Made by a program: the position numbers and the translations under genes
Shown here: one piece after another, positions 25,879 through 35,097 of the stretch
How the letters are laid out: every line of letters starts with the position of its first letter
How positions within the stretch are numbered: the first letter of the stretch is position 1
NCBI RefSeq assembly: GCF_003576645.1
Contig: NC_044929.1
Span: 5,549,475 to 5,613,474 of the forward strand
Source: Ipomoea triloba
Lineage: Eukaryota; Streptophyta; Magnoliopsida; Solanales; Convolvulaceae
Length of the DNA: 64,000 nt
Direction of reading: 5' to 3'
Notes under the pieces: generated by a model
What the model saw: only the letters and a program-made list of their open reading frames with translations
Databases searched by the model: none
What the model was told of the DNA's origin: nothing

Positions 25879-28169
25879 ATGGAGAAATTCAGAGCTGTTC
25901 CAAATCAATCGCGCCAAAACTTCACCGCGATCAGTTCCTCCTTCCTCAAAGAGGTATGCATTTCTTAATGTGTGCGCGTGAGAGTATACACACAAAGATT
26001 CTTTCTCACAAGCGCGCATTTGCAGGTGTATTTGTGCGACTGGTGGCTCATCAAATTCTCAACGAATTCCAAATCCGAGCGAATAGGAGTAGCGGGCTTC
26101 ACTTTTAGAGAGTACTACTCTTCTTGTCTCTCTGCTCAGTAGATTTTGTTGTGTTGTTTTTATGAACTGCTGCTAGCAGTGTTTGTGCTAGTAATCTAGT
26201 ATTCTAGTTCTGAGTGTTCTCTACATAATCAGAAAATTGGGAACAGTTTACTGGATATGTGTTTCTGTCAGTATTCACTGGTTCTGCTGAAGAAATGAAA
26301 AATGTATGATTTTGGTCACACAGTTTTGGTAGAGATTTTTTCCCACCTTCTTGTCCCTCGGCCCCTCCTTTGTTGTCCATGCTGAAGTTAAGAAGACATG
26401 GGGACTTTCTGAAAAGGAAAGGACTGGAAAAATTATATGGAATGTAGATCACAATGTGCAATATTTATTTGAAGTGCAATGTGTACTTAAGAGTTCTATG
26501 TTGGTTGCAGGAGCCAGAAATTGTATACATGACGCATTGTGTGAGAAAGGGCCTGTAATTTAGCAGCATAAGTCTATGAATCTGGATAGGATGTCATAGG
26601 TTCAATCTCATTCACCTTAGATCTATGCAAAAAGAAAAAAAAAAAAGTTTATAAAATTGCATGTCATGTGCCCACATCAAGCCACTAGACTCTTATGGGG
26701 ACAGTCTAAAATCTGTTTCCATTTAGACTCATCTTAGTAGCTCTCTGGCAAGCTCTAGATGTTTCAAAATGTGATCAGAATGCACTACTGGCCGGAATTC
26801 TCGAATTTATTTACCCTGTTAGAGCCACCTCCAGAACCCTCATCATCTTGGGTTCTTGATAAGCATATTGTCTTCTTCAGGAATGTCGTGGGACCCAAAA
26901 TTGGTAATCATGCACAAAGTTAAATGTGTAAGAACCCACTTTAAACTTAAATAGGTGATACAGTATCACGATAGAGCCAACATATGAATACTGCTTTTGG
27001 ACTGCTGAAAAAATTCTAATAGTGGCTCCATGTGGACTCATGGCTCCTATGTTATGTTAGGCTATTACATTTGGATGCTGCAATCACTTGTTGAAGAATA
27101 TACTTGCTATGTATCATTTTCTTTATTATCAATTTATCGTCTTCTCTGTTTTTTCTATTCTTTTTATTTTGGAAAATAATATTTCATTAACACGACATGC
27201 TTTCCAGAAATATTCTACTTATGCACTTGTATATTTGATTTTGTATCAGGAGCCAAGATGCAAGAATATTCCACTCTGCTGCAATTTCTAAGAGGATTGA
27301 TACAGTTACGGTTGAGGCAGTAGATGGCATTGTTATTGTAGTTAGTGGTTGCATCAATAGGTCTCGCACAATCCAAAATGGCTTCCCATTTGAGGTGTTC
27401 ATGCCCTTCTATTGCTCTATTTTTGCTACTTGTCCTCTTTTCAGCCCTTTCATAAGTGCTTTCTACTATGGCTCATACAGCTGTTGCCATTTGTTTTTCT
27501 TTATCCATGTTGCTCATGCTTCTAGCTTGTTTAAAAATCCAGTTCAATAAATTTTCTTTGGAGTTTTTCTCTGTTTGAAGATAGGGAGTATAATATAATA
27601 TTTTTTGTATGTATTGATTGGAACAGATGTGCAACCATTTTTGTGTTGGATTTCCATATTACTGGGAGGAAATTGCTGGTCAACCTTGTGAACAGTCAAC
27701 AAAGAGATATGCTTTACCAAGGATTTCATTTGATGAATTGAAACGGTCATCAGCTGAAGGAATAACTAACTCTGATTTTACTTCATTTGATGATCTGCCA
27801 GCAACTTTTCTCCGGGATTTCTGTGAGCCTGGCCTTTATGATTCAGAAAGCTGCATGACTAGTAAAGATCTTTCCACCGAGATACCACCTAAAAACGGCA
27901 GTGTTACATCTAAGAATAGTGAAATTTCAGGTCATAAGAACAAAAGAGCTTCTAGTGAGGTTGCAACCAGCAATGAAGATACAAGTCAACAAAGGAAAGA
28001 TAAAGTCAAGAAGATGGCTGATAGGCAATCTCCTAAAGTATTGTCAGATAAAGTCAAGAAGAAGGCTGATAGGCAATCTCCTAAAGTATTTGAGAGAAGC
28101 GAGGGTCGTATTACTAGGAGTATGACTAAGGCTAAAATGTTTCAGGGACGAGTTGGGAGTGAGAACTAG
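25879..28169 (+). CDS. SANTA-domain protein, KNL2 (kinetochore null 2) type
   Basis: Exons 25879-25953, 26026-26111, 27250-27394 and 27627-28169 join in phase and give 282 residues. The SANTA domain spans roughly residues 26-130: VYLCDWWLIKF, RIGVAGFTFRE, ARIFHSAAISKR, GIVIVVSGCINRSRT, GFPFE, then CVGFPYYWEEI. These are hallmark words of plant KNL2 proteins, which help load or maintain the centromeric histone CENH3. The C-terminal part is basic, carries a direct repeat (DKVKKxADRQSPKV twice) and ends after ITRSMTKAKMF. No CENPC-k motif is seen, so it resembles the shorter beta-type KNL2, or is truncated. Another frame stays open from about 28147 to the TAG at 28285 (RDELGVRTSAFSKFWEF...), so the true C-terminus could differ by a frameshift or an unseen splice. 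Confidence 0.8.
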
Positions 28170-29518
28170 TGCATTTTCTAAGTTCTGGGAATTCATTTAT
28201 GATATTACATGGCCTCAACGAAAGTGTGGAGCTAAGAAATCGGCAAAGGGTCCCAAGAGTCCTGGTTATGCAGAATGCAGACACTAGCAAATGAGAACCA
28301 GATGAAGCAGTTGGAGCACATTTGCTGAAAAGCAAGCTGGAAAGAAAGTAGTAAGGGCCAACTTTTAGAAGCCTATTAAACAAGGAAAATGAATTGCAAA
28401 AATGGCTAGTTATGAACTTGTGCACCATTTGGCTATGATAACATGTTACTTTTTCTTCTTTCCCCAAAAGGTTGAATCTCCAACCCCAAGGGCTTCTCAC
28501 ACCCCGATCTAACAGAGTATTTGGGAGGATGCAAATTACCGTAACTTAGTAGCTCAGGAGATAGAGCCAAATGCCGGTGCGTTCAAGGAATTTGCCCACG
28601 TTGAGTATAATTTTCACACTGTCGCTGCCGAATTTTGAACATTGGTTTCTTTCTACAAATACTGTCTACCGAACCAGCGAGTTAAGTCTATGCGGGCGAC
28701 ATGTTACTTTTTCATTTGTTCAGTGCATGTCTTTGCATCCTTTCTGATCTTTGCCAACTTTATGGAGCATACTGGTATATGGAAGTCTGCTTGAACTGCG
28801 AGGCCATGCCCAGAAACCTGTGAGAGCTGTTTTTTGTGTTTTTTGTTTTGTTTGTTTTTTTTTTTTTTTTGAAAAGACCTGTGAGAGCGGTTGTGTTCGG
28901 AACCAATTGGCTCACAATACTAATTTAAATTTATAGCTCAATTAGATGACATGTGATCTTGTAATTACTCTTGCTGATATCTTTTTAAAGAATTAATATA
29001 CGATGGACTAATTGTGTATAGTTATAAATAAATCATACGCTGTTAATTAAAAAAATGAAGTGTTATGTTGAATTGAAAGTGTGATTTTACCTACTTTGTT
29101 GAGCTCACGGCAAGACTTCAAAAAAAAAAAAAGTAATTATCACTTTTTGATACAATAAATGAATACACAAAGCAAATAAATCAAACATTAAATTTCACAA
29201 AAATCTGACGACGGCTTGAATCTTATATATATATTTTTATATATATATGATACAATAGTATATGTTTATAAGGGTTTTTTTTTGTTCTACTCTTTTTTTT
29301 TTTCAATAGATATCTCCAAAGATATCTAGACAAACAAGTTTGATACATAGAATATGTGAAGATTTTGGGGAGAACTTAGCCATATAATCATGGATCACTG
29401 TATTAAAAAAAAAAAGTACACCTGTAAAATACTATTTGTGTTACAATGGAAATGTTTATTTCAATAGAAATAGGCTTTGAAATCCTTAAGTTTTTTAGAT
29501 TAAAATATATAAATATAA

Positions 29519-29554
<36 letters not shown>

Positions 29555-29623
29555 TTATTTATTTATTTATTTATTTCTAGAGTTCATTTAAAAAATTATT
29601 TATAATTTTTGGATATATGAAAT
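28170..29623. other. region between the KNL2-type and cysteine-rich peptide genes
   Basis: It probably includes the KNL2 3' UTR. A SINE-like repeat at about 28461-28685 (head GTAACTTAGTAGCTC, GTGCGTTCAAGG) is the third copy of the family at 12165 and 12777. The rest is AT-rich with (TA)n at about 29226-29250 and 29520-29550. No exon is seen. Confidence 0.45.
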
Positions 29624-31024
29624 TTAGGCAGTATTAAACTGGAGAATCTTCCTTGGTCTTTGAAAGTCTGGTTCCTCATGAGCAGCCCAACAACATATGC
29701 CACGTCGAAAGTCACAGGTGTGGCAATCTGGGTCTATACGGCAATCCCAGTCACGTTTGCATGGAATTTGAGGGAAAAGTTTGTGTGTTTCTGCTTCACT
29801 CCCAGCTGAAATACCTGATATAATTATTGTATGCATTACTTTTAAAACAAATTATGAAAAATTATATGCTGCAAAAATATGAGCATACAAAAACTTTGAT
29901 CGAAAATTTTGTTTTGTTTTATTTTATTATTTTAATAACCTGTAAATCATAATCATATGAACAACACCACTTTTTTTTTTAAACTATAATCTAACTTGTA
30001 GTATATGTTCAACATGATTAATTATACCAACATCCTTAATTGAGATAATGAGACTAGAGCATATGACTTTCCGTTTGAAATAGTAACAGTGATGCCATCA
30101 GACCACAAGCTAATGCATTTGGCAATTTAAATCCAAAGATGCATTGTTTTGCCTTAAACACAAATGGTTAATTTAAAAAATGCTGTTTACGCATTGATTT
30201 TAGATAGATTAGGAAGCCTAACATACATTATGTTGGATAAATATGGTGGTATATATATTCATTCAAATTTCTATTTATTTACAAATTAAAAATTACATTG
30301 CTCTTTCTTTTTTAAGCTCAAATCTGAATCCGCTCACTTTCTTTAGATTAACGAACAAATTTATACGTATTTCTCACAAAAGAAATTATTCACCCATTAT
30401 ATATATTTATATATATATATATATATTTCGTATTGGTCAAACTTAAGGTGCGTCAATCTAAAACTTTAGGTGTGTTGTTTTCATTCTTAAAGTGCTTGGT
30501 TTGTGGGCTTAAGGTTAAAACTTAAGGTGTGTCGGTTTAAAGCTTTAAGTGAGTGATTTTTCTTCTTAATGTGCGTGGTTTCTGTACTTAAGGCGCATCA
30601 GTTATAATATTTAGGTGCGCCATTTTAAAACGTTATGTGCGTTGCTTGTGTTCTTAAGGTGCTTTGTTTGTGTGCTTAAAATGTGTGGTTTGTCTACCTA
30701 AAGTGCGTCATTTTAATGCTTAAGGTTAAGCTATTTGGTTCCTTACAGACACGCATTTTTTAAATAATTTTCATTGATTTGAGTCGTTGATATAGATTTG
30801 ATCAACGGTTCAGATTAAATCGCATGTTCGCACCTGAGCAAATTTCCGCACCAGAACCACTCCTATATATATATATATAAAGCTACTTCCACAAACATCA
30901 TTAAATCAAGTTTAATTTGTATGTAGAGTCTGAAATTAAAAGATGTGAATTTATAAATGAGAATATACTTACAGAATTCAATCATTAAGAGAAGAAGAAT
31001 AGCAGACAAGGTTTTGGAAGCCAT
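29624..31024 (-). CDS. secreted cysteine-rich peptide with carboxypeptidase-inhibitor-like knottin spacing
   Basis: Exons 30973-31024 and 29624-29814 join within a Cys codon and give 80 residues. The start MASKTLSAILLLLMIEF is a clear signal peptide, with cleavage probably after CISAGS or nearby. The mature part has six cysteines spaced C-x5-C-x5-C-x2-C-x6-CC. From its first Cys (PCK..xDC) this equals the spacing of Cys2-Cys6 of the potato metallocarboxypeptidase inhibitor, including shared PCK and DC words. The inhibitor's first Cys is missing and an extra Cys follows the last one, so the disulfide pattern must differ. The C-terminal tail is longer (about 24 residues) than the short Pro-Tyr-Val-type inhibitory tail. 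Likely apoplastic or vacuolar defence peptide; target unknown. The gene is sure, the family assignment tentative. Confidence 0.72.
30444..30745 (+). repeat. minisatellite inside the peptide gene's intron, in a TA-flanked element
   Basis: About ten imperfect units built on CTTAAGGTGCGT and GTTTGTG words run from 30444 to 30745. The whole segment is bounded by (TA)n at about 30413-30427 and 30864-30880. It ends with CGCACCTGAGCAAATTTCCG, related to the (TA)n-adjacent word at 22512. It occupies much of the 1.16-kb intron. Confidence 0.65.
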
Positions 31025-31111
31025 GAAAATGCAACAGCTTAAGACAGGAATTCTGATAGTATGAATTCGTTTTAGGAGATGGAGTGGTGAGAATAATGAC
31101 TATTTTTTGCT

Positions 31112-31121
31112 CTATTTATAG
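31112..31121 (-). promoter_or_regulatory. TATA box of the cysteine-rich peptide gene
   Basis: CTATAAATAG on the minus strand lies about 90 bp before the ATG at 31024, a good distance for a plant core promoter with a 50-60 nt leader. Confidence 0.65.
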
Positions 31122-31457
31122 CAAAGGTCAGCCGTGTACCAAATTTCCTCAAGACCCTGATTTGCAAGAAACAAAAATAATAATTAATCTTTTGGGAATT
31201 AAATTTTAAATTTCAGGTTTGATTATTTTATACATCAAAATAAACTAAATTAAACTAAGTTAATTTCAGCTTTCTAATCTGAATTGGTCTTGCGTTTATA
31301 ACATGGTTTGTATTCCATTTCTTGCACGAGTAGAATTTTTTGTTTTGTTTATTTATTTATTTATTTTTTATGTTGATGATATGATTAGTAGAAGAGCCAT
31401 TACAATATAATTACTATATATGAGTATGCTACAGTTATAATAAGGGATCATTTGTTG
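31122..31457. other. upstream DNA of the peptide gene
   Basis: AT-rich, with an ATTT tetranucleotide tract near 31345-31363. No gene is seen. Confidence 0.35.
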
Positions 31458-31755
31458 AAGGGAAAATCATTATTTTGCTCTCTCAATTGTTTTCCAACTC
31501 TTAATGTAGTTTCTAGTTTTTAATTTCAACTAATTTGATGCTTGAATTGTTTAAAATTTCGTTAATTAAACTCTTTCGAGGGACCAAAATGGTGATTTCT
31601 CCATTTTTAAAATTTCGTCAATTTGGTACTTTAAGAGTCTAATTGACGAAATTTTAAACAATTTAAGAATCAAATTAGTTGAAATTGAAAATTAATGACT
31701 ACACTAACAATTGGAAAACAATTGAAGGACTAAAATGGTAATTTCCCCTTAGTTG
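31458..31755. mobile_element. foldback MITE
   Basis: AAGGGAAAATCATTATTTTG at the left and AAAATGGTAATTTCCCCTT at the right are inverted termini. Inner arms CAATTGTTTTCCAA / TTGGAAAACAATTG are perfect complements, and the centre GTTTAAAATTTCGT... / ACGAAATTTTAAAC also pairs. It is entirely non-coding. Confidence 0.65.
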
Positions 31756-33373
31756 AAACATCAAATCAAAAATGGAGCATCAAAATTATGATGCTTTTAA
31801 ATATTTATTACAAAAAAAAGGTGTTATTTTTCATATTAAAATCACGACATAATATGGATCAATACAATCATAACACATCAATTATGTGATGATCAAATAG
31901 TAGTTAATATCAATTTAAATATTATTAAAAATTGAATTGAATTATAAGTAATTTCGATCTTTTAAAAAAAAAGTAATTCATAAAAATAATCTTTTTAAAA
32001 ATATATCATGACCTTTTGCATACATCGGTATGTAACTATATTGACTTGTCGTCAAGTTGCTGAATATAGTTATCCATTCAACTAATTAACTTAATTAAAA
32101 TGGGTTTAGGACTCAATTTACATTTATTTTAGTTGAAAGTAGGACCAACTTTTTTATTTGAAATGGTATCATGCTTTCAATGTGATTCGTATTCCATTTC
32201 TTACACGACAAGTTGACTAGAACTTGTGTTCATTTTTCTTTTTATTGATATTTAATGTTGTCAATATTATTATGGTTTTAAATAAGGTTAAAATGTATTG
32301 ATGAAATAACTTTTACATTTTTAATTTTTTTAAATTTACTTTTTTGTTTCTTTTTAGTATCGTTAAATGGGTTGTGTATTTATCTATAGTGATAACATGT
32401 ATATTATCTCAAATATACCAAAAAAAAAAAAAAATTGTGTATATTATATTTATTTTCTTATATATACTTATAAATTCTTGTCTTTTATTCTCTATCTTCT
32501 TTTTCCTTTTCCCTCTAAGTTGTTAGCATAGTTAAATGTGTTAGTGTAATTATGTGCAATATTAACTTGTAGATTGGACTTAGTCAACTAAATCTTCATT
32601 GTCTGATCAATTTTCGCCAAGGGTCAAAGACGAAGTTCCCTTGCTTAGATAATCATCCAACACTTTTCAAAGAAAGAGATGGTTTGTTTTGAGGTTGGAC
32701 TTTTAGAATATGAATGATTATGTTTATCTTATAACATTGAATGTCGCTAAAAAACTTTTTAATCTCTCTTGTATTCTTAGGAACTTGTAAATCATCAACT
32801 TGCTCTAAGCTAAACTTAATATCCTCCTTTTATAGATATGTAGAATTGAGTCTTGATTCAAATTCAAGTTTGTCCGTTGTTACTCAAGCAAGCGATAGCC
32901 GTCCAAAAGCTGCCACAATTTCCATTTTTCGTTGTCATAGTCCTAAACTTGAGTTTTTATAAAGCAATGGGTAAAGATTGTTTTCCTATTTGTGTAAGTT
33001 AAGGCTCAAGCTTGGTTCAAAAAAATTTATTGCAACTTGTCACCGTTATGTCTTCTAGATAGAGCTCTAAGTTTCATACTTTTGAAAATGTGTCTAATAT
33101 CTCTTTTATATCTTTGAATCTCTTAACACCTTCCGTGCACAATCTCCTTCCTAGGTTGATTCATTCCTTTTGCATTGATAGAACAACCCTATAAGCTTTT
33201 GAAAATAATCGAGATGAGATAACGTGAGTAAATGTTATAGAAACACTTCTCTTGAAATCCTGCTCAATCCTTCTGGTCAGCTTGGTTTACTTCCTTCTAG
33301 TAAATGGCAAATTTAGTAGTGCAAAAGAACTTTTGAATATCTTACACTTATTGAAATTTTGGGTCATATATAT
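31756..33373. other. intergenic, no recognised gene
   Basis: AT-rich to 32570. From 32600 to 33260 base composition is less extreme, and short minus-strand open stretches interrupted by stops suggest an old, unrecognised coding relic. I could not assign it to a family. Confidence 0.35.
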
Positions 33374-34212
33374 GGGGTATTTGGTTGGCATGAATTATAA
33401 CAACCCACCCCTATTGAGCAAATTATGCTGTGGACCCAGGTCCACCTTGCAAGGTGGACCCAGGTGGACCTGGGTCCAAAACTACGTCGTTTTTGTCTTT
33501 TTTTTTTAATTAGTAAACATATTGATGAATATAGAGTTGTCCGAAAATGTGTGAATGTAGAGGTTTCAAAGTGTGAATGTAGAGTATAGAAATCGTGAAT
33601 GTAGATTTATGATTGTGTGAATGTAGAGTTGCCCAGAAATGTGTGAATGTGGAGGTTTCAAATTGTGAATATGGAGTATAGAAATCGTGAATGTAGAGTT
33701 ATGCATGTGTGAATCTATAATAGAGTTAAGAAGTTCTAGCAACTTGTAGCCCTTTAATGTGTGAATGTGGAGTTCTCAAGTTGTGAATGTGGAGTATATG
33801 ACCTGTGAATATAGAGTTTTGAATGTGTGAATGTGGAGTTTACAAATTGTGAATGTAGAGTATAGTGTATGTGAATGTAGAGTATAGTTACTAAACATAT
33901 AATCCTGTAATGTGTGAATGTGGAGTTTACAAATTGTGAATGTAGAGTATAGTGTATGTGAATATAGAGTATAGTGTATGTGAATGTAGACTCAGGTCCA
34001 CCTTGCAAGGTGGACCTGGGTCCACGGCATAACAACCAATTATATTGTAATTCAATTACAATGAAATTCATATATAGTGTTTTGTTGGAGGGAATTGCAA
34101 TTCCCTTAATTCAATGAATTGTAATTCGTATCTCTCCCATATGAATTGGCCGGAATTCAATGTAGAAAGGAAAATAAGAAGAAGAAAATGACCTTTTTGC
34201 CATTTATTTATT

Positions 34213-34250
<38 letters not shown>

Positions 34251-34420
34251 AGAAAGACATTTTAGTTTTTATATCACTTCTTCCCCTCTCATTCTCAATA
34301 ATTTCATTCCTCCCTACTAAACAATATAATTTGAATTTCTACTTTATTTTCACATTATTCTTTTCTCAGCAAATTACAATTTCTTTCCTCCCTAATTCCT
34401 TCCTCCCAACCAAACACCCC
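33374..34420. mobile_element. MITE with GGGGTATTTGGTTGG termini, interrupted by a second element
   Basis: GGGGTATTTGGTTGG at 33374 and CCAACCAAACACCCC ending at 34420 are matching inverted termini. Between them GAATTGCAATTCCC-type words are typical of this MITE class (compare 3180-3330). A GGACC/GGTCC foldback (33423-34032) sits inside, so the host MITE would be about 438 bp without it. Confidence 0.6.
33423..34032. mobile_element. GGACC/GGTCC foldback with minisatellite core, intact both ends
   Basis: The left end TTATGCTGTGGACCCAGG, then TCCACCTTGCAAGGTGGACC, is matched at the right end by TCCACCTTGCAAGGTGGACC, then TGGGTCCACGGCATAA. Each terminus is itself self-complementary. The core is a long array of TGTGTGAATGTGGAGTTT and TGTGAATGTAGAGTATAG units, the reverse complement of the array at 4160-4480. 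It is nested in a MITE, which shows it is mobile. No open frame of substance is present. Confidence 0.75.
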
Positions 34421-35097
34421 ATTTAGTTATCATCATCAAATTTTATGAAAAATTATTCCTAACACCTATAATAATATACCTTTTGTGAAATATATTTCAA
34501 AAACATTTTGTAAACAGAATTCATTTAAAGCAAATATATACAATAATCTTTTAAAAAAATTATTATTATCAATTTTTTTTTATCAATTTTTTTAGTACAT
34601 TGAACCTGAGACCTTTCTTATGAAAAGTAACAGTAATGTCATCAAACTACATTATACTTGGCATTATTATCAATATATTACTAAAAAAAAAAATTTAATT
34701 CTTTCCAAAAGTATAAATAAGTTTATTGGTTTACACCATTTTTCCTATAATGAAAAAGTAACAAATTCATAACATTACATGCCAAGTATGCATTTTTGTG
34801 CAATTGTTACTACATAATAGCATTTATATCAATTGCTCACTCCACCAAAATATAGAAAACCTCCTTGTCCATGATGCAAAGCTCAGAATGAATATGGGAA
34901 TCTGGGCAACATGCCAACTCCCTCTAGGAACAAAATGCAGAGAAGAAATTTAAAACAAGAATGAAATGGAAAGCTGCTGGCCATTTTTGGTTTTTAAGTC
35001 AATTAGATGGGAATGGAGAGGGTGAAGGCCTACAAAAAAAAAAAGATGGGAACGGAGAGGGTGAAGGCCTACAATTGATTAGTAAGCCCTGAACATA
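34421..35097. other. downstream of GatC
   Basis: AT-rich; the part next to 35097 is probably GatC 3' UTR. A short near-duplicate (GATGGGAA(T/C)GGAGAGGGTG, then AAGGCCTACA) occurs at 35007 and 35046. Confidence 0.4.

Noticed and set aside
26512..26563. Possible extra exon in the KNL2 gene after a TTGCAG|GAGCCAG acceptor
   Set aside because: It mimics the true exon 3 start (GAGCCAAG at 27250) but continues without SANTA-domain similarity; the true exon restores the domain in phase.
32600..33260. Possible degraded gene on the minus strand
   Set aside because: Several in-frame stops and no recognised family; only noted as an unassigned relic.
33520..34000. CRISPR-like regular repeats
   Set aside because: Repeats are contiguous and variable, without unique spacers, in a plant nuclear context; it is a transposon minisatellite.
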